This document shows, piece by piece, positions 41,750-50,060 of a DNA stretch of 64,000 nt (its first letter is position 1; every line of letters begins with the position of its first letter). A program made the translations under genes and the position numbers. Source of the DNA: Rhodobacteraceae bacterium CCMM004 (GTDB lineage: Bacteria; Pseudomonadota; Alphaproteobacteria; Rhodobacterales; Rhodobacteraceae); assembly GCA_004005435.1 (NCBI GenBank), contig RZWH01000007.1:124001-188000 (forward strand), given 5' to 3'. The notes beneath the pieces are model-generated. The model was given only the letters and a program-made list of their open reading frames with translations, ran no database searches and was not told where the DNA came from.

Positions 41750-41845
41750 GCCAAGCGGTTTCGAAACCGCTTGGCACGCCGCTTCGAAGCGGCGTGGACA
41801 AGGCCGTTCGAACGGCCTTGGGCCAAGGGCCTTCGAAGGCCCTTG
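41750..41845. repeat. Array of four tandem perfect palindromes in the ABC operon
   Basis: Four palindromes with 0-3 nt between them fill 96 bases of the 139-nt gap between permease and ATPase genes: 41751-41774 (arm CCAAGCGGT), 41775-41796 (arm CACGCCGC), 41799-41820 (arm CAAGGCCG) and 41824-41845 (arm CAAGGGCC). Each has core TTCGAA and a perfectly complementary right arm. Arm sequences differ, yet each difference is matched on the opposite arm. In RNA each would fold to a stable hairpin. Confidence 0.97.
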
Positions 41846-41866
41846 CGCCGAGAAGGATGGCGGCGT

Positions 41867-43036
41867 TCATTCCTTCAGCCCCGACGACCGGAACAGCATC
41901 CAGTCCACGACGAAGTTCACCGCAACGGTCAACAGCGCGATCGCCCCCGCCGCCAACAGAGGCGTGATCGCCGCCTGCGGGGCGAACTGGGCGTAGTTGA
42001 TGAACTGCGCCAGGTCGCGGACCATGGTGCCCCAGTCCGCCGCGGGCGGCTGGATGCCGACGCCCAGGAAACTGAGCGAGGCGATGGTCAGGAACACGAA
42101 GCAAAAGCGCAGGCCGAACTCGGCCAGGAGCGGCGCGGTGGCGTTGGGCAGGATCTCCTTGAAGATCAGGTATCCCAGGCCCTCGCCCCTGAGCTTGGCC
42201 GCCTCGATATAGTCCATCACGACGATGTTGCCCGCGACCGCCCGGGCCAGGCGGTAGACCCGGGTGGAGTCGATCACCGCGATGATCACCACCATGAACA
42301 CCGTCAGCGGGACGCCCAGCTGGTTGGCCCAAACGCTGGCGATGGTCATCAGAAGGAGCGCGAAGATCAGCGAGGGGATCGCCATCAGCACGTCGACGAA
42401 CCGGCTGAGCACCTGGTCCAGCCACCCGCCGAGCGTCGCGGCGAGAAATCCGAACGTGCCGCCCAGCGCGAACGCGAGGCAGGTGGTGGCAAAGGCGATG
42501 CCCACCGTGTTCTGCGCGCCATAGATCAGCCGGCTCAGGATGTCGCGCCCGATCTGGTCTGTGCCCAGGGGGAACGCCGGATCGCCCCCTAGCGCCGGAT
42601 TGCCGCCGGCGACGACGTTGGCGTTGGCCAGGACCTGCTCCTGCCCGTAGGGCGCGATCACCCCGGCAAAGATCGCCACGACGGCGTAGATCAGGATCAC
42701 CAGAATGCCGAACGCCGCTGTCAGCGGCATTTGGCGAAAGAGCTTGCGCGTCGCTTCGGTGCCGACGTGCCGGCCCAGCGTGCGGAACACCCATGCGGCG
42801 ACAGAGAAGATGACGAACCCCTGCACCGCCCAGCGAAAGAACACCGCCCCCTCTTGGAGATACAGCCACACGCCGAAGGCCAAGGCGGCGGCGGCAAAGA
42901 CCCAGCCGAACGCCTCGCCGAAGGACATGTCGCGGAACCGGGGTCGGCCGCCCGCCGCCGCCCGCCCGATCGCGCGGAACGCCCAGGCCGCGGCCAAGAG
43001 ACCCGCGACACCGGCGAGGATGGTGAGCACGATCAC
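41867..43036 (-). CDS. ABC transporter permease (DppC/OppC type)
   Basis: 389-residue inner-membrane permease. Two N-terminal membrane segments (about 1-20 and 42-85) not found in minimal DppC precede the usual core with five to six helices. The core contains PLGTDQIGRDILSRLIYG, the binding-protein-dependent transport signature EAAKLRGEGLGYLIFKEILP, and a C-terminal SLSFLGVGIQPPAADWG. The start is GTG at 43036, overlapping the upstream permease stop as GTGA, so translation is coupled. It pairs with the DppB-type permease to form the channel. Confidence 0.94.
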   Translation of the reverse strand: MIVLTILAGVAGLLAAAWAFRAIGRAAAGGRPRFRDMSFGEAFGWVFAAAALAFGVWLYLQEGAVFFRWAVQGFVIFSVAAWVFRTLGRHVGTEATRKLFRQMPLTAAFGILVILIYAVVAIFAGVIAPYGQEQVLANANVVAGGNPALGGDPAFPLGTDQIGRDILSRLIYGAQNTVGIAFATTCLAFALGGTFGFLAATLGGWLDQVLSRFVDVLMAIPSLIFALLLMTIASVWANQLGVPLTVFMVVIIAVIDSTRVYRLARAVAGNIVVMDYIEAAKLRGEGLGYLIFKEILPNATAPLLAEFGLRFCFVFLTIASLSFLGVGIQPPAADWGTMVRDLAQFINYAQFAPQAAITPLLAAGAIALLTVAVNFVVDWMLFRSSGLKE

Positions 43037-44022
43037 TTGGGGTGCCTCAGGCGCGGGTTCGAGACGATCGACAGGATGTCCGCCGTCAGGTTCAGCAGGA
43101 TATAGGCGGTGGCAAAGATCAGGCAGCACGCCTGCACCATCGGGATGTCGCGGATCTTGACCGCGTCGACAAAAAGCTGGCCGATGCCCGGATAGACGAA
43201 CACCACCTCGACCACGACCACCCCGGTTATCAGGTAGGCGAGGTTCAGCGCGATGACGTTGACGATGGGCGCCAGCGCGTTGGGCAGCGCATGGCGGACG
43301 ATCACCCGCATGGGCGAGATGCCTTTGAGCCGCGCCATCTCGATATAGGGCGAGGCCAGGAGCTGGATGATCGCGGCCCGTGTCATCCGCATCATGTGGG
43401 CGGTGACCACCAGGGTGAGGGTCAGCGCGGGCAGGAGCGTGCGCTCCAGCCGCTCGGCGAACCCCATGCCCTCGTATATGTTGCTGAGCGACGGCAGGAT
43501 CGGGTTCAGCACCGCCAGGAACAGGATCAGCACATAGGCGAGAAAGAACTCGGGGCTGGAGATCGACGACAGGGTGAAGATGTTGGCGCCCTTATCGAAG
43601 GCCGAGTTGCGGTAGAGCGCGGCCAGGATCCCCAGCGCCAGCGAGACCGGCACCGCGATGGCCGCGGTCACGCCGGCGAGGAACATGGTGTTGGAGAACC
43701 GCGGCGCGATCTGGCTCGCCACGGTCTGGAGCGACGTGGCGCCCATGTTGGCCTGGAAGTTGAGCTGCGCAAAGGAGGTGCCCAAATCCCCGCGCAGCAC
43801 GCCGCCCAGCCAGTCGAAGTACCGCATGACCGGATTCTGGTCGAGGCCGAGGTCGCGGCGGATGGCGGCGACCGCCTCGGGCGTGGCGCCCTGCCCCAGG
43901 ATCGCCTCGGCAAAGTCGCCCGGCAACATGTTCACCGCGGTGAAGATGACGATTGAGACGACGAGGAGCGTCAGCAGGCCGAGCGCGAGGCGCTGGAGTA
44001 TGATCTTGCCGACTGAACCCAA
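43033..44022 (-). CDS. ABC transporter permease (DppB/OppB type)
   Basis: 329-residue inner-membrane permease and first gene of the four-gene importer operon. Six helices with the family start ILQRLALGLLTLLVVSIVIF and MLPGDFAEAILG, the EAA-loop signature YIEMARLKGISPMRVIVRHALP, and FVYPGIGQLFVDAV. The start codon is TTG at 44022 (TTG GGT TCA); no ATG lies near and the ribosome site is weak, suggesting modest translation. A 10-bp palindrome ACCTTAAGGT at 44055-44064 lies just upstream and may be an operator. Confidence 0.93.
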   Translation of the reverse strand: MGSVGKIILQRLALGLLTLLVVSIVIFTAVNMLPGDFAEAILGQGATPEAVAAIRRDLGLDQNPVMRYFDWLGGVLRGDLGTSFAQLNFQANMGATSLQTVASQIAPRFSNTMFLAGVTAAIAVPVSLALGILAALYRNSAFDKGANIFTLSSISSPEFFLAYVLILFLAVLNPILPSLSNIYEGMGFAERLERTLLPALTLTLVVTAHMMRMTRAAIIQLLASPYIEMARLKGISPMRVIVRHALPNALAPIVNVIALNLAYLITGVVVVEVVFVYPGIGQLFVDAVKIRDIPMVQACCLIFATAYILLNLTADILSIVSNPRLRHPK

Positions 44023-44054
44023 GTGGTCTGTCCCGCGCCGTTTCGGTCAGGCCA

Positions 44055-44064
44055 ACCTTAAGGT
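44055..44064. promoter_or_regulatory. 10-bp palindrome upstream of the ABC operon
   Basis: ACCTTAAGGT is a perfect palindrome in the 79-bp gap before the TTG start of the first permease. Read leftward, TTTACA about 16 bases before TAAGGT gives a loose promoter candidate, so the palindrome would overlap the -10 region. Confidence 0.3.
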
Positions 44065-44101
44065 CTGAACGCTGTGTGTAAACCCTTGCACCGCCGGGGC
44101 G

Positions 44102-45079
44102 TCAGGGGTCGAGGCTGCGCAAGGCGTCGGTGGTGCGCACCAACTCGTGGCTGATTCCCGGTTCGCTGAGCGCGTGGCCCGCCCGCGGGATCAGCCGCAG
44201 CCGCGACCGCGGCCAGGCCTCGTGCAGGCGGTGCGCCGAGAGAGGCGGACAGATCATGTCATAACGTCCCTGGACGATGGTGCCCGGCACGTCGGTCAGC
44301 CGCCGAATGTTGCGCAGGAGGTGCCCATCGCCGTCGAGAAACCCCATGTTGGTGAAATAGTGGTTCTCCAACCGGGCAAAGGCGCGGGCGTATTCCGCCG
44401 GGCTGTCGCCGCCGGGACCGTCGTTGTCGATGGAGGCCAGGGTGTTCTCCCAGCTCGACCAGGCACGGGCGAACTGCGTCTCCATCATCATGTCGCCCGA
44501 GAACAGCCGCCGGTGATAGGCGGCGATCAGATCGCCCCGCTCGTCCTCGGGCACCATGTCGGTGAACCGCGCCCAGACATCGGGCCAGAACTGCCCGGCG
44601 CCGCCGCCGTAGAACCAGTCGAGCTCGCGCCGCTCCATCAGGAACACGCCGCGCAGGATCAGGTGCAGGGCGCGTTCGGGATGGCTCTGCGCATAGATCA
44701 GCGCCAGTGTCGCGCCCCAGGAGCCGCCGAACACCGCCCAGCGGTCGATGCCCAGGTCGCGGCGGATACGCTCGATGTCGTCGACGAGGTGCCAGGTGGT
44801 GTTCGCCTCGACGCTGGCATGGGGCCGCGAACGGCCGCAGCCCCTCTGATCGAACAGCACCACCCGCCAGACGGCCGGGTCGAAATAACGCCGCATCGAC
44901 GGCGAACAGCCGCCGCCGGGCCCACCATGGAGCACCACCACAGGCAGGCCGTTCGGCCGCCCGCATTGCTCGACATACAGGCGATGGCCGTCGCCCACGT
45001 CGATCATCCGCTGATCGAAGGGGTCGATCCGCGGATAGAGATAGCCCGTCGCGCGCTTTTGCCCTGACGCCTTGTCCAT
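44102..45079 (-). CDS. pip: Proline iminopeptidase
   Basis: 325-residue alpha/beta hydrolase (peptidase S33) that removes N-terminal proline. The oxyanion region is [13 protein letters not shown] (about 48-60), the nucleophile Ser120 is in [11 protein letters not shown], and the acid and base are in GRYDMICPP and RAGHALSEP. The length and [12 protein letters not shown] motif match bacterial Pip. Start ATG at 45079; ubiG diverges from it with a 63-bp gap. Whether it works with the peptide importer next door is only suggested by position. Confidence 0.94.
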   Translation of the reverse strand: MDKASGQKRATGYLYPRIDPFDQRMIDVGDGHRLYVEQCGRPNGLPVVVLHGGPGGGCSPSMRRYFDPAVWRVVLFDQRGCGRSRPHASVEANTTWHLVDDIERIRRDLGIDRWAVFGGSWGATLALIYAQSHPERALHLILRGVFLMERRELDWFYGGGAGQFWPDVWARFTDMVPEDERGDLIAAYHRRLFSGDMMMETQFARAWSSWENTLASIDNDGPGGDSPAEYARAFARLENHYFTNMGFLDGDGHLLRNIRRLTDVPGTIVQGRYDMICPPLSAHRLHEAWPRSRLRLIPRAGHALSEPGISHELVRTTDALRSLDP

Positions 45080-45142
45080 GTCCGACCTATATATCCCGGC
45101 CGGAGCCGCCGCCATGGGCGGCACATGAAAAAAGGTTGGGAC

Positions 45143-45886
45143 ATGACGGCAACTTCCTCCATCGACGCGGACGAGATCGCCAAGTTCACCGCCATGGCCG
45201 AGGAATGGTGGGATCCGGAGGGCAAGTTCAAACCCCTGCACATGCTCAACCCCACCCGCCTGGACTACATCTGCGCCCAGATCGCGGCCGAGTTCGACCG
45301 CGATCTGTCGACCGCGGCGCCGTTTGCCGGACTGCGCCTGTTGGACATCGGTTGCGGCGGCGGCCTGCTCAGCGAGCCGATGGCCCGGCTGGGTGCCGAC
45401 GTGGTCGGCGCCGACGCGGCCGAGCGCAACATCCCCGTCGCGCGCATCCATGCCGAGGGTCAGGGGCTCGACATCGACTATCGCCACACCACGGCCGAGG
45501 ATCTGGCGGCTGCGGGCGAGACGTTCGACGTCGTGCTGAACATGGAGGTGGTCGAGCATGTGGCCGACCCGCCCGCCTATCTCGCGGCCTGCCGCGCGCT
45601 GCTCCGCCCCGGGGGATTGATGATCTGTTCGACCCTCAACCGCACGACCAAGAGCTTTGCCCTAGGCATCGTCGGGGCCGAGTGGATCATGCGCTGGCTG
45701 CCCAAGGGCACCCACGATTGGCGCCGCTTCATCACCCCCGACGAGCTCTTCGACATGCTCCGCGGCGCGGGGCTGGAGCCCGTGGATCGCAAAGGCATGG
45801 TGTTCAACCCGCTGAGCTGGTCCTGGTCGCTGTCGGACCGGGACCTGTCGGTGAACTACGTCACGGCGAGCCTGCGCCCCGCCTAA
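45143..45886 (+). CDS. ubiG: Ubiquinone biosynthesis O-methyltransferase UbiG
   Basis: 247-residue SAM methyltransferase carrying out both O-methylations in ubiquinone synthesis. Motif I is [19 protein letters not shown] (about 67-85). [21 protein letters not shown] and [15 protein letters not shown] at the N terminus, and [15 protein letters not shown] and [12 protein letters not shown] later, are UbiG hallmarks. ATG at 45143 is preferred because AAAGG lies seven bases upstream; ATG at 45125 is in frame but lacks a site. The stop overlaps the grx stop on the other strand by four bases (CTAA). Confidence 0.96.
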   Translation: MTATSSIDADEIAKFTAMAEEWWDPEGKFKPLHMLNPTRLDYICAQIAAEFDRDLSTAAPFAGLRLLDIGCGGGLLSEPMARLGADVVGADAAERNIPVARIHAEGQGLDIDYRHTTAEDLAAAGETFDVVLNMEVVEHVADPPAYLAACRALLRPGGLMICSTLNRTTKSFALGIVGAEWIMRWLPKGTHDWRRFITPDELFDMLRGAGLEPVDRKGMVFNPLSWSWSLSDRDLSVNYVTASLRPA

Positions 45887-46140
45887 CCGGCCAGCAGGGG
45901 GTCGAGCTTGCCCGCCCGGTCCAGCGCCGACAGATCGTCGAAACCGCCGATATGGGTGTCGTCGATGAAGATTTGCGGGACAGTGTGCCGGCCGCCGGCG
46001 CGGCGCATCATCTCCTGCCGCATCTCGGGGTCGCCGGAGACGTCGGTTTCGGCATAGGCCGCGCCCTTGGCGTCCAACAGCCGCTTGGCCGCGTGGCAGT
46101 AGCCGCAGAGCGGCGAGGTGTAGAGTTCGACGGTGGCCAT
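45883..46140 (-). CDS. grxC: Glutaredoxin 3
   Basis: 85-residue dithiol glutaredoxin reducing protein disulfides and mixed glutathione disulfides. The active site is CGYC at residues 12-15 (TSPLCGYC) in place of the usual CPYC. The glutathione-binding [14 protein letters not shown] with cis-Pro follows at about 54-67. GAGGAG precedes the ATG. It converges with ubiG and follows comF on the same strand by 29 bases, a common alphaproteobacterial arrangement. Confidence 0.95.
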   Translation of the reverse strand: MATVELYTSPLCGYCHAAKRLLDAKGAAYAETDVSGDPEMRQEMMRRAGGRHTVPQIFIDDTHIGGFDDLSALDRAGKLDPLLAG

Positions 46141-46169
46141 GACGCTCCTCGATCTGTGCTGGGCGGAAC

Positions 46170-46892
46170 CTAGGGCGCCCGCACCGCCCGCGCCAGGGTC
46201 AGCGTGTCGACGCGGGCCGCGCCGGCCGACGCGGCGGCGAGGGCCGAGGCGGCGAGCGTCGCGCCCGAGGTCATCACGTCGTCGATCAAGAGGACGTCGG
46301 CACCGTCCAGGACCGCGCCGTGCACCGGGTGCGGCGCGATGGCGTCGGCCAGGTTGGCGAACCGCGCCTCGGCGTCCGCGCCCTTCTGCGGGGGGGTCCG
46401 GCGGCGACGGATGAGGGCGCGGGGGGCATAGGGCTGCCCGGTCAGGCGGGCGATCTCCTGCGCCAGCAGTGCCGCCTGGTTGTAGCGGCGGCGGAGCAGT
46501 CGGGTCCAATGCAGCGGCACGGGCAACAGGATCTGCCCGGGATGCAACAGATCGCGCCCCGCCCGCCGCATCCACGCCGCCGCGGGCGCGACGATGTCCG
46601 CCCGGTCGCCGTGTTTCAGCGCCAAGGCCAGTCGCCGCGCGCGGCCGTCGTAGACGAGCGTGGTGCGTCCCCGCCGCCAGGGCCGCGGCCGGGCGAGGCA
46701 GTCGTCGCACTGCGCCACCTCGCCCGGCACGCCGGGGAGCGGCGCGCCGCAGGTGTCGCAGGCCAGGCCCAAGACGAACGGCGTCTCTCGCCAGCAGGCC
46801 CCGCACAGACCCTGGCCGCCCTCCACCAGCGCCTCGCAAGCCAGGCACTGGTCGGGGTAGATCAGCCGTAGCGCGGTTTGCATCCGTCCCAT
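46170..46892 (-). CDS. comF: ComF family phosphoribosyltransferase-like protein
   Basis: 240-residue ComF protein. Two N-terminal zinc-ribbon pairs (CLAC and CGAC, then CDTC and CDDC, residues about 17-65) are followed by a phosphoribosyltransferase fold with the PRPP-binding motif VLLIDDVMTSGATL (about 200-213). The family is needed for natural transformation in some species; its enzymatic reaction is unknown. Start ATG at 46892 has AGGG upstream; ATG at 46883 is also possible. It diverges from the methyltransferase gene with only 21 bases between starts. Confidence 0.92.
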   Translation of the reverse strand: MGRMQTALRLIYPDQCLACEALVEGGQGLCGACWRETPFVLGLACDTCGAPLPGVPGEVAQCDDCLARPRPWRRGRTTLVYDGRARRLALALKHGDRADIVAPAAAWMRRAGRDLLHPGQILLPVPLHWTRLLRRRYNQAALLAQEIARLTGQPYAPRALIRRRRTPPQKGADAEARFANLADAIAPHPVHGAVLDGADVLLIDDVMTSGATLAASALAAASAGAARVDTLTLARAVRAP

Positions 46893-46913
46893 TGGCACCC
46901 TAGATCGCACGGC

Positions 46914-47753
46914 ATGAGCCAGCCGCCCGCCCTGACCGACCGCCCCGCCCTGCACCGCAATCGGGGACGCACCCGGCCCGAGGCGCTGTTCCTGCACGAC
47001 CACGTCATCGCGCAGATCCAGGAAAGACTGGGAGAGGTTAACAGAGCGTTTACCGCCCCGGCGATCGTCACCGGCCACCCGGGGCCGTGGGCCGCGGCCT
47101 TTCCCGACGCGCGAATCGTCGACGACGCGCCGGTGCTCGACCTGGACCCCGGCGCCCACGATCTGATCGTCCACGCCATGGCGCTGCATTGGGCCGACGA
47201 TCCCGTCGGGCAACTGGTGCAGTGCCGCACGGCGCTCAAGCCCGATGGGCTGTTCCTCGCCGCCTGCCCGGGGGGGCGCAGCCTGCAGGAGTTGCGCGCC
47301 GCCCTCGCCATGGCCGAGAGCGACGTTCTTGGCGGCCTGTCCCCCCGGGTGGTGCCCATGGGCGAGATCCGGGACCTGGGTGCCCTGCTGCAACGGGCCG
47401 GATTGGCGCTGCCGGTCGCGGACGCCGATGCGATGACCGCCACCTATCCGGACGCCTGGGCGCTGATGCGCGAATTGCGGGCCATGGGCGAGGGCAACGC
47501 CCTGGCGCAACGGGCGCGGCGGCCGGTGCCGCGCGCCCTCTTCGACCGGATGGCGCAGGTCTATGCCGACCACTTCCCGGCCGACGGCGGGCGCATCCTG
47601 GCGACCTTCGAGCTGATCTATCTCACCGGATGGGCGCCCGACGCCTCGCAGCCGCAACCCCTGCGCCCGGGCTCGGCCACCGCGCGCCTGGCCGACGCGC
47701 TGGGCGCCCGCGAACGCCCCGCGGGCGAGCCTGCGGCACCGCAGCGCGATTGA
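46914..47753 (+). CDS. NDUFAF5/BioC-like SAM-dependent methyltransferase
   Basis: 279-residue methyltransferase-fold protein. VHAMALHWADDPVGQLVQCRTALKPDGLFLAA, SPRVVPMGEIRDLGALLQRAG and YPDAWALMRELRAMGEGN match the NDUFAF5 (C20orf7) group, whose mitochondrial member hydroxylates an arginine of complex I during assembly. The glycine-rich SAM motif I is degenerate (AIVTGHPGPWAAAF in place of VLDLGCGTG). A role in respiratory complex I assembly is therefore inference by homology. ATG at 46914 has no good ribosome site. Confidence 0.85.
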   Translation: MSQPPALTDRPALHRNRGRTRPEALFLHDHVIAQIQERLGEVNRAFTAPAIVTGHPGPWAAAFPDARIVDDAPVLDLDPGAHDLIVHAMALHWADDPVGQLVQCRTALKPDGLFLAACPGGRSLQELRAALAMAESDVLGGLSPRVVPMGEIRDLGALLQRAGLALPVADADAMTATYPDAWALMRELRAMGEGNALAQRARRPVPRALFDRMAQVYADHFPADGGRILATFELIYLTGWAPDASQPQPLRPGSATARLADALGARERPAGEPAAPQRD

Positions 47754-47814
47754 CCGCGCGGCTTTTGCCTTTATCTCCCTGGTATTCTCGGACAAGGACG
47801 ACGTTGAAATCGCC

Positions 47815-48906
47815 ATGCTGGACGCCAAGACCGCGGATGGAACGATGATGCACGACACCCGGCCCGCCCGATGCCCGGTCCACGCGCCCGCGGATCACCC
47901 CGAAATCCCGCCTGCCAAGATCGGCGTGCTGCTGGCCAATCTCGGCACGCCCGACAATTACGACTACTGGTCGATGCGGCGGTATTTGAACGAGTTCCTC
48001 TCGGACAAACGGGTGATCGACTATTCCGCCTGGGTCTGGCAGCCGCTGTTGCAACTGGTGGTCCTCAGCAAGCGGCCGTTCTCGTCCGGCGCGGCCTACA
48101 AATCGATCTGGAACGAAGAGGCGGGCGAGAGCCCCCTGATGACCATCACCAAGGCGCAGACGGCCAAAATCCGCGAGACAATGATCCAGCGCCACGGCGA
48201 CGACGTGCAGGTCGAGTTCTGTATGCGCTACGGCAATCCCTCGACCCGCTCGGTGCTGCGCCGGATGATCGACGACGGATGCCAGAAGATTCTGTTCTTT
48301 CCGCTCTACCCGCAATACGCCGGCGCTACGACCGCCACCGCCAACGATCAGCTCTTTCGCGCGCTGATGCAGGAGAAATGGCAGCCGCCGGTGCGCACGG
48401 TCCCCGCCTATTTCGACCAGCCCGCCTATATCGACGCGTTGGCGCAGTCGGTGGAGAAGGCCTATGCGCTGATGGAGACGCCGCCCGACGTCCTGGTCAC
48501 CTCGTATCACGGTGTGCCCAAGCGCTATCTGATGGAGGGCGACCCCTATCATTGCCAGTGTCAGAAGACGACGCGCCTGCTGCGCGAGCGTCTGGGCTGG
48601 GACGAGGACCGCATCGTCACCACGTTCCAGAGCCGGTTCGGCCCCGAGGAGTGGCTCAAGCCCTATACCGTCGAGGAGGTCGCGCGCCTGGCCGAGCTGG
48701 GCAAGAAACGGATCGCGGTGATCGCCCCCGCCTTCTCGGCCGACTGCATCGAGACGCTGGAAGAGATCAACGAAGAGATCCGCGAGAGCTTTGAAGAGGC
48801 GGGGGGGGAGAGCTTTACCTACATCCCCTGTCTCAACGACGACGCGGCACATATCCAGGCGTTGGCTCAGGTGATCGACGACAACCTGAAGGGTTGGATC
48901 GCCTGA
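47815..48906 (+). CDS. hemH: Ferrochelatase
   Basis: 363-residue enzyme inserting Fe(II) into protoporphyrin IX, the last step of protoheme synthesis. GVLLANLGTPDNYDYWSMRRYL opens the catalytic domain; the metal-binding His232 is in SYHGVPKRY, followed by GDPYHCQCQKT. The conserved acidic stretch CIETLEEINEEI closes it. A run of eight G near 48801 encodes part of EEAGGES. ATG at 47815 is used; ATGs at 47845/47848 are possible because no strong ribosome site fits the first. The 59-aa gene converges on it. Confidence 0.96.
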   Translation: MLDAKTADGTMMHDTRPARCPVHAPADHPEIPPAKIGVLLANLGTPDNYDYWSMRRYLNEFLSDKRVIDYSAWVWQPLLQLVVLSKRPFSSGAAYKSIWNEEAGESPLMTITKAQTAKIRETMIQRHGDDVQVEFCMRYGNPSTRSVLRRMIDDGCQKILFFPLYPQYAGATTATANDQLFRALMQEKWQPPVRTVPAYFDQPAYIDALAQSVEKAYALMETPPDVLVTSYHGVPKRYLMEGDPYHCQCQKTTRLLRERLGWDEDRIVTTFQSRFGPEEWLKPYTVEEVARLAELGKKRIAVIAPAFSADCIETLEEINEEIRESFEEAGGESFTYIPCLNDDAAHIQALAQVIDDNLKGWIA

Positions 48907-48919
48907 CCCGGAAACGACA

Positions 48920-48947
48920 GGAGGCGGCCGAAACCTCGGCCGCCTCC
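48920..48947. terminator. Strong hairpin between hemH and the 59-aa gene
   Basis: Perfect 12-bp inverted repeat with left arm GGAGGCGGCCGA and right arm TCGGCCGCCTCC around a 4-nt loop (AACC). It lies between convergent stop codons and probably serves both transcripts; T-runs are weak on both sides. Confidence 0.7.
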
Positions 48948-48972
48948 CAAATCGTGTTGTGATCCGGTGGGA

Positions 48973-49152
48973 TCAGTCCGACGCGATCGCAACCACCACG
49001 GCCAGCAGCAGCAGCGGAACGACCCAGCCGCCGGAGGTGCCGCTGGTCTCTTCCACGATCACGGCAGGCTCCATGATGGGCTCAACCAGACCGCCGGCGA
49101 ACGCACCGGTGGCAGCAACCGACAGCGCGGCGGCAAGAGCGAGTTTCTTCAT
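48973..49152 (-). CDS. Small exported/membrane protein of 59 residues
   Basis: A signal peptide (MKKLALAAALSVAATGAFA) is followed by a short acidic linker (GGLVEPIMEPAVIVEETSG) and a hydrophobic C terminus (WVVPLLLLAVVVAIASD) able to span the membrane. GGAGGA precedes the ATG by five bases. I recall similar short proteins in Rhodobacteraceae, but cannot confirm that here and know of no function. The mature form would be about 40 residues, with a single membrane segment. Confidence 0.8.
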   Translation of the reverse strand: MKKLALAAALSVAATGAFAGGLVEPIMEPAVIVEETSGTSGGWVVPLLLLAVVVAIASD

Positions 49153-49163
49153 ACTATCCTCCA

Positions 49164-49235
49164 GTATACGCCGGAACCGATTGGAACTGAGGCCGATTCG
49201 GGCAATAAAGACTGTTCCTCGTAGCCGGTGTATAC
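49164..49235. promoter_or_regulatory. Inverted-repeat pair upstream of the 59-aa gene
   Basis: GTATACGCCGG at 49164-49174 and CCGGTGTATAC at 49225-49235 are inverted copies with one mismatch, 50 bp apart, flanking the likely promoter. This could be a looping operator or chance; no regulator gene adjoins it. Confidence 0.3.
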
Positions 49236-49300
49236 GCAGCAACCTCCGCGGGATGCAAATATGGTTGACAGCCTCCGCGCGTTCTGGGTCGACCGGATCG

Positions 49301-49891
49301 TCAAATAAGCAACACTTGCGTGCCGTTCCTGGCATGGGAGAATAATTCTGCGATGTGCTCGTTGTAGAGACCGATGCAGCCGTTCGAGGACCGGCGCCCG
49401 ATCTTGCGCGTATCCTGGGTGCCGTGGATGCGGTAGTAGGTCCACCCCAGGTAGAGCGCGTGGGTGCCGAGCGGATTCTCTGGGCCCGGGCCGATATAGT
49501 CGGGCCATTCCGGGTTGCGCTTCTTCATCGCCGGGGTGGGGCGCCATTCCGGCCCCTCGACCTTTCGCACCACCGAGGTCCGGCCGCGGCGGGTCAGATC
49601 CTCGCTGAGCGGCACCGACGTCGGATAGAGCTTATAGACAGTGCGGTCGGCGCTCCAGTAGTGCAAGGCGCGGCTGGTGATGTCGACCAGGATCGCGCCA
49701 TTCGACAGCGACGAGAAATAGGGCTGCCAGTCGAGCACGCGAAAGCTCGACGCATTGCGGCTCACGCCGCCGGCGAGGGGCGCGCGGAACTCGGTGGTCG
49801 CCTGGGCCAGAGCCGGGGTCGCCAGGACCGTGGCCGCGGCGCTGCCGAGAAAGGCGCGGCGGCTGACCGAGGGGGGCTGTCTGTCGGACAT
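49301..49891 (-). CDS. Tat-exported L,D-transpeptidase (YkuD domain)
   Basis: 196-residue periplasmic enzyme expected to form 3-3 crosslinks in peptidoglycan or attach proteins to it. Twin-arginine signal VSRRAFLGSAAATVLATPALA. The YkuD motif shows His156 (RIHGTQD) and catalytic Cys172 in SSNGCIGLYN. GAGG precedes the ATG at 49891. It diverges from the CAP-domain lipoprotein gene. Several such paralogues usually exist per genome, so no finer name is given. Confidence 0.93.
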   Translation of the reverse strand: MSDRQPPSVSRRAFLGSAAATVLATPALAQATTEFRAPLAGGVSRNASSFRVLDWQPYFSSLSNGAILVDITSRALHYWSADRTVYKLYPTSVPLSEDLTRRGRTSVVRKVEGPEWRPTPAMKKRNPEWPDYIGPGPENPLGTHALYLGWTYYRIHGTQDTRKIGRRSSNGCIGLYNEHIAELFSHARNGTQVLLI

Positions 49892-50000
49892 CGAACGGAC
49901 CTCACGGAAACGTATGTCTGGATCGCGGAAGTTTTACCGTGACCGGGGCGGTCATGCAAATCACTCCGGCGGCATTTCGCACGGCGGCGGCGCGCGAGGG

Positions 50001-50028
50001 TTTGCCGCCGGTCGCTTTTGCCTATAAC
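50001..50028 (+). promoter_or_regulatory. Candidate promoter of the CAP lipoprotein gene
   Basis: TTTGCC (50001-50006), a 16-bp spacer and TATAAC (50023-50028), 33 bp before the ATG. The hemH upstream region has a similar GCTTTTGCC followed by TTTATC at 47761-47775. Confidence 0.4.
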
Positions 50029-50060
50029 CCTGCGGGCCGATGGATCCAGACAGGTGCCCC

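Noticed and set aside
41750-41845. The tandem palindromes as a small CRISPR array.
   Set aside because: The units are self-complementary, not identical to each other, and have no spacers; no cas gene is present.
49174-49187. GAAC-N6-GAAC upstream of the 59-aa gene as a LexA box.
   Set aside because: The alphaproteobacterial SOS box requires seven bases between the halves; here there are six.
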